A stretch of 64,000 bases of DNA, taken from positions 111,016,194 through 111,080,193 of the forward strand of contig OW804096.1 of the NCBI GenBank assembly GCA_942159475.1, read 5' to 3'. Each line of letters begins with the position of its first letter. The stretch's first letter is position 1. The notes beneath the pieces are model-generated. The model did no database searches. It was not told the origin of the DNA and saw only the letters and a program-made list of their open reading frames with translations. The position numbers and the translations under genes were made by a program. Origin of the DNA: Sthenelais limicola. Its lineage: Eukaryota > Annelida > Polychaeta > Phyllodocida > Sigalionidae. Below are positions 22,305 to 34,537 of the stretch, piece by piece.

Positions 22305-23950
22305 ATGGGCCAAGGCCAGTCGTCATCGCCCTCCAGAGTGCGAGGTGAGGAAACTCCTCAAAATGAATGACCAGACGCTACTGATGATGTAGTACTTCCA
22401 CCCAGGCCTCCGCCTGTCAAGCCGCAGGACTTGGTCCCAAGAGTGGAGCTCAGGACCATGTACACTAATATTCTGGATGCTGTTACCTCTCTATCAGCTG
22501 ACAAGGACAAGCCTCCTCAGCCTCAAGTACCTCTATATGCAACTCATCCACAACCGTTGTTTCCACAAACTCCAGTGGTAAGGCCTGTCTACACTCTGTT
22601 GGCCCCTACGCCGGCAGCCATTTTCCCGGCCACAATGCAGCAGTGCCCAACAACAGCATATCAACCTCTGCCACTTCTGCAGCCTCTGTTTACGCCTGAC
22701 GCGGAGGCCATATCTCAGCCTAGAGATCAAGCTGGACAGTACATAGATTCTGATCTTGTCTTCGAGGCTCTCAACAGACAATTTCCCTCATTCACGCATC
22801 ATAAGGGTATGTTAAAGTTTATTCAGCCATTCACCACCCCCGAGGCATCTCTTCCACCTATTATGTACAAGACTGTGCGCAAGGATAAATGTGAGCTTGA
22901 ATTTTCGGAGTATGTCTGTGGCTTTGCATGAATGTTGCAGAAGTGATTAGCACCTGCATCACAGCCTATGTTTATGGTGAGGCACCTCAAGCAGGTGGCC
23001 GAAGATGTCACAACAAGGCCTTGGGAGGGAGTGAGATCTTGGTCCCAGGGATGTCTACCATTTATTAATGATCGTCAGGCCAGCTGGGCGGATGATGCGC
23101 TATTCAGTTCCGAGCGTGCATGCCTTAGCTGGATGCAGCAACTGCAGTTACCTAGCACTCGATCATCCTCGTCAGCTGCAGCAACAATCACATCAGCCAC
23201 ATCATACGCTGTGCCATGTCCAGCCTTTAACCTTGACAACTGCCCGAAGCATGATTCTCACAGGGAAGGAGCTGTCATGCTTAAACATATTTGCGGCTTC
23301 TGTTTCATCCTCGCCAGGGGCCCGTTGCATGAGGTATCGTTAAGTAAAAGTCGTGTCCTTAAAATATCCCTAACACTTTCAGCCAATATCGTGTCCTTAA
23401 GTCCTGTTTCGTGTCCTTAAATGGGGGTTTTTAACAACGTGCCTTTGAGCATGGGATATCCTTATCGTAGCGCTAAGTGACCCCCGTTGTCTGCTCGTTT
23501 CTGAGCGATAATAGAGCAACTAGTGTCTCGAGAATTTGATAATGAGAATGGGAGGGTCAGGGAGTATTTTCAAAAGTATTTTTTCTCAGAAATGGTGATG
23601 ATATATATGATAAGTATATTTCATGATTTAAAATAATTTTCTTTTGTATAAAAATGTAAAAATAAGACACAATGTACGGGTAAGTTGCTACCAGTTGCAA
23701 CGCACCACTTTCACCATTATGCCTGCCTCATGTTAAGGATAGGACTGTCTCATGCAACACTAGAACAATCGTATTGTTATTATATCCTTAACGTATCCTA
23801 AATATAATGTTAACGCTACGATATCACCAAAAAGTGGTGCAACGGGCCCCAGGGGCTGTGAGTTTCCTCACTCTGCTCATAATTGCAATAACAAAAAGGC
23901 TATGCCTGAATGACAGAAGGAGTCTAAGAAAGGAGGCTCGGCACCCTGGG
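22305..23950 (+). pseudogene. YR-retrotransposon gag, broken by stops and a MITE
   Basis: ATG 22305 lies in a strong Kozak context (CACCATGG). The frame has a TGA about 21 codons in, then runs open with a Pro/Gln-rich stretch (about 22520-22700) to a TGA at 22929. Later readings give 'DVTTRPWEGVRSW' (near 23010) and a Cys/His cluster with 'PCPAFNLDNCPKHD' and 'HICGFC', a C2-type finger seen at the end of Ngaro/DIRS gag. The finger is split by a 532-bp MITE (23318-23849) and continues as 'GCEFPHSAHNC' after it. At least two stops besides the MITE show it is inactive. Expected role: RNA-binding structural protein. Confidence 0.6.
23318..23849. mobile_element. 532-bp MITE with TIR GGGCCCGTTGCA
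   Basis: The termini GGGCCCGTTGCA (23318-23329) and TGCAACGGGCCC (23838-23849) are exact inverted repeats. CAG flanks both sides (23315-23317 and 23850-23852), a 3-bp target duplication; TIRs one base shorter with a 5-bp CCAGG duplication are equally possible. Removing the element and one flank rejoins the gag finger in frame. It has no transposase and the superfamily is not assigned. Confidence 0.85.
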
Positions 23951-24099
23951 GTAAGCAAAATAATAATAACAATCCTAGTGTAAGGCATAAATCATTTCTT
24001 AGCAACCATTCATTCTCTGGGTTGACTCTTCCATTAAGTAAACAATAATGGTGGCCCCCATGGGTCCACTTCTGCCTACCTCTTACTACACTCACACTT

Positions 24100-24953
24100 C
24101 GAGAGTCCATATGCTACTGCATCCTCTCAATTAATAACTCCTGCTACCATCGGATGGTATTACACTTTCCACTGAACAATATTCTAGTAATTATATCAAC
24201 CTTTAACTGTCTACTTGAAGATGACGTTCGTCAAAATCATATTCTGCCCCTGCCTCATGCTATGCATAGCACTGCATGTTCTGCCTCTAATATTGCCCAT
24301 AAAAACAATATACCTCCATTCGGAGTTGCCCAGGACTCTGTTGAAGCGAAGTTGTTGCCTCCATCTGTTGTTTCTACTTTACTGCCAACTCACCCTGTTC
24401 ATTATGGTTCAGACTTACAGCTCCAGCCCCTATTCATGTTGATGTTACCAGGCCAGTGGCCATATCGCCCGGCTGTGAAGAGGAACTCTCTCATGTTCAA
24501 GTTGATGTTACCCAGCCTCCGACCATATTGCCCAGCTGTGAAGAGGAACTATCTCATGTGTTATCGGTTAGTTTTGTGCAAAATCATCATCAACGTTCGG
24601 ATGAATATAATAACATCCATCAAATCACTAATGCTACCCAGTCAGCAGCCTTATCGCCCAGCTGTGAAGAGGATCCACTTCATGTGCTACCTGTTGGTTT
24701 AGTGAATGAACATCACCACTCTTCTGGTGAAATGTATAATAACTTGCCAGGCCTCCAGAAGGACACTGGCCTCGGCAACACTCTCCCATCGGATGAGTTC
24801 TTACATATGGACTTGTACCTGGATCTGGGACCTGACCCAGTTGTGCTCCCTAGTGATCTGGACAATGTCCACCCTACTCTGTGTGACCCCCTCAAACATA
24901 AATCATGGCCATTCCCAGCATTGTGCATGGACTCTGATACAGCCTCTATATAA
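24100..24953 (+). pseudogene. Repeat-containing spacer ORF between gag and RT
   Basis: Two overlapping frames (24154-24702 and 24456-24953) read through three copies of a block of about 60-120 bp. One frame gives 'LPSCEEELSHV' three times and ends in an acidic 'DLYLDLGPDPVVLPSDLDNV'. The other gives 'PAVKRN' repeats. The CEEELSHV frame is directly upstream of, and nearly continuous with, the RT frame (stop at 24951, RT reading from 24960), so it is probably the N-terminal part of pol or the end of gag. Its function is unknown. Confidence 0.45.
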
Positions 24954-24959
24954 AAACAG

Positions 24960-26571
24960 GTGAGGGCAGCTGAGGCCCCTAATTGGATAGGTGCCAAGGT
25001 CATTCTTCCCTCTCGCTTAGCCAGGAGTGAGTGGGAGTCATATGCTACAGGCCACCAAGATGATGCTATGGTTATCAATGGTATGTACTATGGCTTCCCA
25101 CTTCAGTATCAAGGTTCCCCTATGCTGGATCTGCCTGTGCAGGACAATCATCAGTTGGCTCTGGCCTTTCCTACACATATTAAGACTTACCTCGACACAG
25201 AGGTCGGTTACTCTGCACTATCTGGTCCATTTACATCTCCACCATTTGTGCCATGAACCCATATTAGCCCGATGATGTCTCGGCCGAAACAAGACAGGAG
25301 AATCATAGTGGACCTCTCTTTTCCATATGATGGCATCAACAAAAGCATAGCAAAGAATTGCTTCAATGGTCAGCCAGTTTACCACCGCCTCCCTACAGTG
25401 TCTGATGCAGTAAAAATGATAAATTCCTTAAATTCCCCTGCTATATGGCCATAGTCAACCTTAAGTGGGCCTACCACCAATTCTCAGTGTGCCTCATGGT
25501 CTGGTGCTTACTGGGCGTAAAATTCAACGACCTCTTCTACTTCAATAGAGCTCTTCCATTTGAAGCCAGAATGTCTTCGTTATGCAATCTATAGCTGGCT
25601 TCGTTGTGAGGGCCCTCAACAAGAAGGGCATTTGTTCTCTCATGTACCTGGATGATTTCATTCTCTTCGGGGAGTCAGAGGAGGCTCTCCAGCTGCAACT
25701 TGACGAAACCTGCCAACTATTCTCCACTCTAGGGCTTCAGCTCGCCCCAGAGAAGCTACAACCTCCAGCTTCTCTCGTGACATGGCTTGGTATTATGTTC
25801 GACGTTGCCCACAATACCCTCCTCATCCCTCAAAACAAGCTACACAACATACAGTTGTGTTTGGCTAAATTCTCATCATTCTCAAACCTCTCCACCAACA
25901 AAATGCAGCAGGTGATAGGTAGGCTCAATCATCTATCAAAGGCTATTCCACCAGCCCGCCTATTTATGAATAGGCTCTTGTCGGCCCTCAGATCTGCAGT
26001 GGGAGGACCCATCACTGTTACAAAATCTGTGAGATCTGACTTGGTTTCTTGGTTTCCTGCCCCAATTCAATGGTAAAGCTATTATGCCATGCAACATATC
26101 TCCATGACAATCTGGGTTGACTTGTCGCTCACTGGTGCGGGCGGCACCGACGGCTCAAGATGGTATGCCTTTAAATACCCTAGTGACTTAGCTCTTGCCT
26201 CATCTATTAACCATCTGGAGGCGATAAATTGCCTTGCAGCAGCGAGGGCCTTCTGCTCTCCTATACAGGCCGGCAAGATAGTACAAGTCTGTTGTGACAA
26301 TCAAGCTGTGGTGCAGGCACTAAAAGATGGGTGTGCCCGGGATGCCAAGCTTGTTGCCTGCGTGCAAGCCTTCTGGTTCCTGGCTGCCTCCCTCTCAATA
26401 GAATTCAGATTCGTCCATGTCCCAGGTATCTTTATAGAGCTCCCAGATGCTCTCTCGAGAGCCCTTGCCTCTGATACTTATAAACTGTTGACAGCTGACA
26501 TAATTCGGCAGAATTCTCTTAAACGTCTAGAAATGCCACTCATTAACTACTCCCTCTCGTCATTCTTCTAG
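24960..26571 (+). pseudogene. YR-retrotransposon RT-RNase H, three or more lesions
   Basis: The RT starts with 'GPFTSPPFVP', then an in-frame TGA (about 25255), then 'RRIIVDLSFPYDG' (fingers). A frameshift near 25445 leads into 'MAIVNLKWAYHQFSV' (the first catalytic Asp position reads Asn). A second near 25575 leads into 'QSIAGFVVRAL', 'LMYLDDFILFG' with an intact YLDD box, and 'WLGIMFD'. RNase H follows with 'IWVDLSLTG', 'HLEAINCLAAA', 'VCCDNQAVVQAL' and 'HVPGIFIELPDALSR'; a stop at 26073 separates the two. Motif spacing is that of Ngaro/DIRS RTs. It is inactive because of the stops, the frameshifts and the changed Asp. Confidence 0.8.
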
Positions 26572-26594
26572 GCTCACTCCTGGCATCATTAGAC

Positions 26595-27534
26595 ATGGCT
26601 GCGCTAGCAAGACAACATGAAGCACACAGACCAGGTACCATCTCTAACCGGAAGTCAGCAGTCACAACATTCATTGGCTTCTGTAACCTAGTCAACATCA
26701 ACTTCGCTGCCATCAACCCCCGGGAAGTGTGCTGGTACATTGAGTACCTGGCGTGCTTCACCGAGGTCCCAGCGACCATTAAGGATGCCTTGAGCCTCAT
26801 AAGGACATTCTTTAGGCTGGCAGGCCTCAACTCTGCTCCCTTCCAGTCTCCCCTTGTGCTCAACGCAATAAAAGGGCTTGAGCTCTCTCTTCATCACACA
26901 CTGTCTCAGAAGCTTCCGGTTATGCCAGCCATCCTCTTCAAAGTCATATCCTATCTGTACCTACATGAGTATGGACCACAGCTGAGAGTGGCTTTCAGTG
27001 TTATGTTTCTAGGCTTTACATCAAAGTAATGTTGCCCCTCAGACATCAAATTCATTTGACCCAACTCGCCATATGACAACAGGCGATATTGTTCTATGTA
27101 ATTCTGGTGTTGATATATCAATTAAATGGTCTAAAACCATGCAACCAGGATGAATTCATGTTTTCATATTTGTGCCGAAAAAAGATAATAGTAATATCTG
27201 CTTATACACTGATCTGACAATTCTACGTACTATACAGCCTTCCGACCTGCTCTTTCCACTACTACAGTTCAGAGGTGGGATGGCTATCACCACCTGGTAC
27301 TTGGCTTCTCAATGGCATCAAGCCATGGACAATCTTGGACTTGATCCTGCTCATTACTCTCTTCATAGCCTCCGTCGCAGTAGCACGAGCTATGCTTTCC
27401 ACGAAGGAAATGCATGTATAACAGATGTGAAATTACACAGGACTTGGACCTCAGATGTGGTCTTTTCATACATAAACTCCCAGAGACAATACAGGAACTC
27501 CGTCCATACTGCTGTGGCTAATATCTCAAATTGA
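26595..27534 (+). pseudogene. Tyrosine recombinase of the YR retrotransposon
   Basis: It begins 23 bp after the RNase H stop. The N-terminal SAM-like domain ('TISNRKSAVTTFIGFC', 'WYIEYLACF') is open to about 27012. A +1 shift leads to 'LHQSNVAP', where the catalytic Arg of 'FLRKSN' is normally found, so this Arg appears lost. The frame then reads 'FDPTRHMTTGDIVL', has a stop after 'SKTMQPG' (about 27150), and resumes with 'HSLRRSSTSYAF' (H-x-x-R), 'HRTWTSDVVFSY' (His/Trp and nucleophile Tyr) up to 27534. The enzyme would integrate circular cDNA without a DDE integrase. With one frameshift, one stop and the missing Arg it is dead. Confidence 0.85.
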
Positions 27535-27539
27535 TATAT

Positions 27540-27860
27540 ATAATAGTTGCTTTGCAATGGCATTTTATAATTAATTACCTATCATAGGTATATATACTCA
27601 AAGACATTCCAATGACATTGCATTGCTTACTTCTCTACAGACTCCTGTTGAATTATCATGATGATGTATGCTATGTTTATAACAGAATATCTTTACATCT
27701 GATGCTGTGAAACTTCAACTGTCATGTCAATTTCAACACCTCTCATGTATGCAATGTATTTTCCTGAAATATTGTGGTCTTCAAGATGTAGCCCAAGTTG
27801 AATAAATGTGAATTCATAATTCATTGTCGTGTTGTAATGTGGTTTGATAAGGTATTTGTG
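27540..27860. other. Downstream flank of the YR element
   Basis: AT-rich sequence where the terminal repeats of the YR element would be expected. I could not pair any segment with sequence upstream of 22260. Confidence 0.3.
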
Positions 27861-28176
27861 GTGAAAATATGATTTTGAAGCCCTTTTTAATCATAGATCT
27901 CCACACTCTATTTATAGCCTGGGAAAGCCCATGTTGGGAACTTACTAGAAGAGATTCAGGTCATGCCTCTTTATTCCATGATTTGGCCGTGAGCGTACAA
28001 TAGTGTCAATATACTTGCTGCTCACAAGGTGTACAACATAAACTTGCTGTATTGTACAGTGATATCAGGACCATTCCAGACTATCGGTGAGTTATGCGGA
28101 CAAGACAATTTGATGAAATAAATGCAAATAAAGTTGTAATAACACAAGAATCATGGAATAAAAGCAAGAACAACAG

Positions 28177-28198
28177 AGTCGACCTTAAGTGGGCCTAC
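28177..28198 (+). repeat. 22-bp match to the YR-element RT
   Basis: 21 of 22 bases equal 25452-25473 and would encode 'VDLKWAY', the RT motif around the first catalytic Asp. Here the Asp codon GAC is present, whereas the larger copy reads AAC. It is a likely crumb of another copy of the element. Confidence 0.45.
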
Positions 28199-28211
28199 GT
28201 GCGTCTTCGGT

Positions 28212-28292
28212 GGCCTGTATTCACCTTGTATGGCCGAAAACAACTCAGCCTAACGGCCTTGTTGTTTACGGCCATACTCGGTGAATACAGCC
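28212..28292. repeat. Hairpin with about 32-bp arms
   Basis: 28212-28243 and 28261-28292 are imperfect reverse complements: GGCCTGTATTCACC...TGGCCG on one side, CGGCCATAC..GGTGAATACAG on the other, with a loop of about 17 bp. It is MITE-like but has no visible target duplication. Confidence 0.8.
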
Positions 28293-28735
28293 CCCCTCAT
28301 GCGATACTATGGTATTCTTGCTATAATATCCCAATGTCCGCAGCATAGCAATGTGGAGTCCTTCGAAAGAAAACGTAATGATGTCATGATGCCTTCAATG
28401 CACCACGGGACCATCGCAGGGAAAGAGAGGTGGGGAGGGGGAGGGGGAGAGTCAAGAAGAGGGAGAGGGTGGGGGAATCGGGGAGGGGGAGGGGAGGGAA
28501 AAAAGGTATGAGTAACAGAGAAGAGAGGGAGGGAAATAAGGGGAGGGAGTGGGGAGAGAAGGGCAGGCAGAGAAAGCGGGAAGGGGGAGAGTAAAGAAGA
28601 AGGAAAGGAGAGGGTGGGGGACTTGGAGAGGGGGAGGGGAGGGGAAAAGCTATACGAGAGACAGAGAAGAGGGGAGGGAAAGGAGGGAGAGGGTGAGGTG
28701 CGGGGCGAGAGGACGGGACAGTATACTACATCATT

Positions 28736-31700
28736 GATGGCTAACTGAAAATGCCATAACTGCATAAAGCGAAGGATAATAATGCCAAGGCAGCCGCAAT
28801 AAACATGCTAGGAACAAGTTGTTATTTTACAAGCTCTGTCAGTGATGTTTACTCCTAAAACCACTGCTGTGCAAGCAGCTTGGATGAATTATGTCTGGCC
28901 AATGAGGACAAATGACTCTTGGTGTTCAGGTTGTATTATTTTTGCCAATGTTGTTTGATTAGCCTTAGACGATATTTAATGTAGTTGGGCACTGTATGTG
29001 CCCTGCCTAAGTCTTTACCGAGTGGCTTGTCTTGATATTACCTGAAATCAGTCTGCAGCATTTATGCACAAGGGTTTGTAAAATAAGAATGGATAACGAC
29101 AAAGAATAATAGCTAGATTGATTATATAGCGTATCTAAATATGTGCTACCAACTACTATACCATTTTTACTATAGTATGATATATATAAAATTAAAGCAA
29201 ATATACGTGGCCTCCTATAGATCTGAATATGTTTTCCCCAGAGTTGAAAGAGATTATAAATTAATAAGGTAAATGGTGTTGTGAAAGCTGATGTATTACA
29301 CGCCGAGTTGATCCGTTATATCCTAGACTAGTATGAAGCAGCAGGCACAACACATATGTCATGTCGATAGATGCTAAGTGCATATTTGATTCAGAACAGG
29401 AGGTTCAGCCAGCAATCACTAACAGATTAGGCACCTACAACGGAATTAGTTGATATTTGCTCTCGAAGTTACATTTGTTTCTTAGCTCTCACTGGCTACA
29501 AACTGTATTTATGATTAGACGTGTAAACATACGGCTTCGACTTTACAGATCTTCTGATGTTCTGGGTGAAAAGGTTAAAGTTAAATGAGTGAACTAGTAG
29601 TATAGATTCGTAGATCTCCGATGGGAACATTTCATCCGCCCCGTATCATTGATTGATCACAAAATATTTTGATTTCACTCAAGTTAGAATCCACATATAG
29701 TTTCATAGAATTGTCAATGATCTATTCTAATGTGAATTCTATGAATTGAATTTATTATTGAAATACCAGGCCAACAAATACCTTCTATCACGATACACTA
29801 GGCAATATGCAGACCTATCTTTTAAACGTCTTGATAAGAAACCAAAGCTAGAGTTTCGTTTACGGAATAGGAGTAGAATGGACACTTGTTTCTATCAAAC
29901 GGAAATTACATACTTGGATATGGCATCTTCAGTGACATTTTCCGAGGCGGCAATCTTAGTTCCAGCGGATGCTTGATTAGTTTCAGTCGCCATGGCAATG
30001 TCGCCCAAGTACCCTCAATCTTCAAAATCGTCGTAGCACCCTTGAGGTGTCACCCGTCCCCCTGGCGAGAGAAAAACACATTAGAATGTAATAACATGGA
30101 GGCCCCGTATCGCGGATTGAGAAATATATCAGACGTAATGAGTAACAGGGACAACATCTCAACTCATCCCCATGTCTCTATTGACGCTCAAGCCCAGGAC
30201 AAGGAGGAACTAGTCGATACCACAGGGCTCTATTTGATTTAATCTGGTCGGGACTTTCAAAGGAAGATTCTGAGCGATTTTCACTGCAGTTGTTGACAAC
30301 TGCTAGCAACCAAGATCCCAAGATACAAGATCCTATATGTAGAACACACACGTAGCTAGTTAAGGCAGAAAAACAAGTAACGGTGACAGGGAAATTCACA
30401 GAAGCATGAATAAATGCATGATAGGCCTATTCCATGGATATTCCTCTGAATCTTAATGATTCTTATCATAAAGGAGTGTTCAGTTTACATGGATTATTTC
30501 TTCATGTTTGTGAAAATGGTATTATGTTAAGCAAGACTCCTTGAAATCATAAAAAGGGGTCTTTTTTAGCATCAGATTTTCTGCATTTTTGCCACAAAAA
30601 GGAACGGGGGGTATAAAATGCCTGGGAAATTCGCAGAAAGGGGGTCCTTTTCAAAGGCTGGAACAAAAAAGCGTACACTTTTGACCACTGACTGTGTGTA
30701 TGTGTGTGTGTGTGGGGGGGGGGGGGGGGCTGGGGCCAAGAGCTATGAAAGCAATGTGCGAAAATATTCCAGGTTCATGTACCCATTTTGATCTAAGGCT
30801 AGCCTGAGGAGGCCTTCACTGGGGGACGAGGCTTTTTTTAACTAATTAATTAAAACACATGCGGGCCCAGCACAAGCTAGCTGGGTCACCTAATTAACTA
30901 CCCTGGTTTGACAGCCACTGCTAAGCTGGCTCGCACTGGCTGATCTAGCTGACTGGGCCAGCAAGTCAGCCAATTATACAAACTAGTCAACAGATTACAT
31001 GCCAATTAAGTCCCTTTGTGGAAACCCTAGTGCCGCGTAAGTCAAAATTTTATATTTAGAAAAAAAATTGTTTATGAAACCATCATCTAGAGGAAGGTGT
31101 CTTCTGGTACATAAGTCCAAACATGAAAGAAATTGGTTGGGGGAAAATAGAAGTAAAATTCACCAACTGAACGCCACAGAATCGGTCCATATACAATGTG
31201 AGGACACCTAGCTGAAACTGGCCGAAGCTAGAGTGAAAGAAGCTCCGCTTTAATAAGTGTTTGCACCCATAGACATTGCACCCATAGACATTTGGTGACT
31301 TTTCAAATACATGGCTTTTTGAGAAATTTGTGTGACTAACGTCGCATATTTCCATCATTCTAATTTCAAATAGAAAATTCTTAGACCAATGAGGTATATT
31401 ACATCTTTAAAGTAAAACACTGGGTTGGAACAATTGCTGGTCATACAGCTCAAGTATGGTTAATTACTGGTATCTTTCATTATATTAGGCATTTCTGAGC
31501 AATGATATTGCCAGAATCAATCAAGTAAATTCTGTCCCGCTCTCCCCAAAGCTAGCTCTGAGTGCTTCCATATTGCTAGATGTATGACACTAAAGGGGGC
31601 AGGCTAACTACCGTTCTGCTGGTCAGTCTGTGGTCACGGTCTACTTACTGTTACAGTAAACAGTGTCCACTCTATGGTATGTATGGAAAGCCATTTATAA

Positions 31701-33000
31701 ACACATGACTGATCCTCCCAAATAAACAAACATACTCCAAGATATACCTGTGAGCTAATATCACATATAATAATGATAGGGCCTTATGATATAATATAGG
31801 GGTAGCTCAGGTCTAAAGGTAGTAAAGATCTATCAATATAGGATATGTTAATGAACCCAACTTTTATATTATGAATATAAATAGCTTTCCATAGTAATGC
31901 ATGCAAGGCTGTCAACCTGACTAGTCAACAACAAGTTGGTAGTGATCAGGAATGAGGAGGAGGAAGTTTATTCTTTGCACCTTCCTTTATCCTTCCATTG
32001 AAAATGTAAACAATGAGATCCATAGGGTCTTTTCATTCCTCATTAGTTCTGGTGTAACATCCATGAGCCTCAAAGTCATGCATTGTTGAAAAGAAGTGAT
32101 TTGAGTGCACCAAAATAGTAGCATACAGTAGGGCAATCTGTATACAATAACACTACCTTCAGACTGACAGAAGTTTGCTGTGCTTTGCTGACGTCAATCA
32201 GCATAGGAGTCTGGGAGTATGGTAGCTGCCAGTATTCCGGATAATAGCCAGTTATAACACAAACAATTACTCCCCAGTGATTTATAAATAATTGAATTAC
32301 ATATTACAACCGACAGAACATCATATTATAGTTTTTCCCAACATCTGAAAACGCATTATACTCAGTCCAGTGTTCCCCTTTAACATCAGTCAGAAACCTA
32401 GTCGGAGATATAAAGTAATGTTACTAGGTGAATATGCAAATAAAAATCTAAATGGCTAATTTGGCAAGTGACCACATTTTTTTTTGCTGTATTCAAGAAA
32501 ATATTATTCAAATTGATATTGAAAGTAACGATATTACAGTCTCATTCTATATCTGTTCATTGAGTTATCTCCTTTTTTAGATGTTTTCACATGAATACAT
32601 CGGCAGGCAGATGAAATACAATTTTATTTTAAAATGCAGTAGACCTTTCTGTCTAGAAGCAAAAGTACCAATGACGTTTTCCTCATTGATCACAATCTTT
32701 ACAAAAAGTAATTAAACAGTTAAGGGGTTCTTGTAAGGTTTTAGGGAATATGAATGAGATTTGAAATTTCAGATGTTACTATCTTGTATTCAAATGGTAT
32801 TTTAAACTTTGATATTAATGTGTTCGGGGTTGAAAATGCTGGTGTTTAAATTTAAAATGTTCTTATTTAAGGAGACATGTTGTTGGGCTGGATGGATGGA
32901 CAAGAAATACAATGAATATTGGCCTGGTGTTACTGAGGTTCATGCATAGGTCCATTAAAAATACTAGCAGTAACATTAGTAAACAGCTAGACAGTATTCT
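28736..33000. other. Non-coding, minor repeats only
   Basis: It contains a (TG)n/G-run (about 30690-30730), a 17-bp tandem TTGCACCCATAGACA-type pair (about 31258-31292) and an AGCTGG/CTAGCTGG-rich patch (30880-30975). No gene was recognised. Open frames at 29746-30242 and 31083-31358 (-) show no family features. Confidence 0.35.
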
Positions 33001-34537
33001 CCCTTGGTCCCTTTGAGTGTTCTTTTGCAACCACTTTTGCCACCCTCACTCTCCCTTGGCCCCTTAAGTGTTCCTTTAAGTCTTATGCAGAGATTACCCA
33101 GGTCAGTGTTACGTAACTTTCACGCACAACTAGGTCACAGCTATAGTAAACAGGCATTGATTTTATCTGACACAAGCACCTGCTTGTATATCACACTCCC
33201 CTTATCACTGTGAAATAAATTCAATGCAAGCCGTGATGTGATATCATCTTATTTCAGCTGACAGTTCACACCCATTCAGCCGATAAAAGCAAACAGGATC
33301 CAAATCAATGATTGACGTAAATCTGTTAGAATCATATGAGTCTCAAAATGTATCTCCATGAGCCCAGAATCCTGCAGGTATTTTAATTCTTCAAGAGAGA
33401 CAGACAGAGAGGTAGAGAGAGAAAGGGAGAGAGAGAGTGGAGAGAGGGACAGACTCCAGAAGCATAGCCACGAGATCTGTGGGGAAGTGAGGGGAAGTCG
33501 TAGGCTATTTAATTGTATAAATAGAGATTCATTTTCTCATTTTCAATGACACCCCGCTCCACCCGCCCTCCTCTCCCTCTCCCCTACCTAAATGTCCATT
33601 CATTTTAGTGTCTTTTACTGCTGGTGTGGTGAGTACGGGAGGCCAGAGTGTGGATGTATGGGAGTGAGCCAGCATGCACACATGACTGTAGGACCGGGCG
33701 AACTGGCATTGTTCGGGAAGTGAAAAATGAAATAAAAAATGTGAGTACCGTTGCGATTGTTTTTTTCATGTGGACAAGTATCCATTTCTTCCACTTGGAT
33801 AAAGTGTGCATTGATAGCATAGATATCTAAAGACAGTAATAATTGCGGAGATTCATATGACAAAAAGTGTGAGAAAAACAAAATCAATGAGCGAGTGGTA
33901 TGTGTTGGCGAAAGACCGGATTTATGTTGCCTTTTGTTCGAAAGATTCTATAATTAGCTTACGCTTTTGTAAACAAAACGTGTTTGGACGCTGACCGTCT
34001 AGTACAGTCCCACCCTCGCATATGTGGGACTGTTCCCTAAGACTGAGGAATGCATAGGAGTTTCTACTAGTATCCCATGATCCACTACACCAGAACATAG
34101 GCGTGCACATTACTAAAAATAGATCAGCTAATCAGAAAATTTGCGGCGTTACATCACACACCTCAAACCCTGTGCGGGTGTATGGACTCTTCAGGGCAGA
34201 AGGGTCCAGGTACATGGACTAAGAGAGGGAGAGACAGAAGAGAGAGGCAGTGACAGAGAGAAAGAGAGAGAATGAATTCTTCTTGCTGAACCCAATTGAA
34301 AACATTTCTAAATTTGTGAATAATAGGCCCAAAAATTTCATTTAAACTGCAACTTTCTAGTTTTAGAGTGAAATCTATAATTATTCTTAAGGGCAATGTG
34401 TATGACTAATACCAAATATAGAAACGATTATGAGCCAGCCATCAAGATGCATCTAGAATCAATGCAGATTTTGCTTTGAAGTGTAAGGATATAGCATAGA
34501 GACCACATTAAGTGGAATCCTCACATAAGACATTACA
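33001..34537. other. Non-coding with GA-rich simple repeats
   Basis: Two CCCTTGG(T/C)CCCTT-AGTGTTC segments (33003 and 33054) form a short direct repeat. (GA)n patches lie at 33397-33440 and 34220-34272. No gene was recognised. Confidence 0.35.

Larger units (their letters stand above)
22261..27536 (+). mobile_element. Ngaro-like YR (tyrosine recombinase) retrotransposon, defective
   Basis: Three coding blocks follow each other on the plus strand: gag (about 22305-24000), RT-RNase H (24960-26571) and tyrosine recombinase (26595-27534). This gene order, with no methyltransferase domain between RNase H and recombinase, fits Ngaro better than DIRS1. Each block carries stops or frameshifts. I could not find the split direct repeats expected at the ends, so the limits given are those of the coding region. 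Confidence 0.8.
27862..28735 (-). repeat. GA-rich dispersed repeat, copy 2 (inverted relative to 10.3 kb)
   Basis: Block 27862-27938 is the reverse complement of about 10925-11003. The GA-rich core 28420-28720 is the complement of the CT-rich core at 10370-10610. The end GAGGACGGGACAGTATAC resembles the reversed start ACTAGCAAAGTACCCGTCC. An unrelated 28177-28293 segment lies inside. The Pro/Ser-rich open frame on the minus strand is only the low-complexity core. Confidence 0.65.

Noticed and set aside
22261..27536. DIRS1-type element
   Set aside because: No methyltransferase-like block between RNase H and recombinase, and the gene order fits Ngaro better; without the terminal repeats this stays a judgement.
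28307..28765. 152-codon Ser/Pro-rich minus-strand frame
   Set aside because: It is the complement of a GA-rich low-complexity core; similar frames at 41663-42066 arise in the same way.
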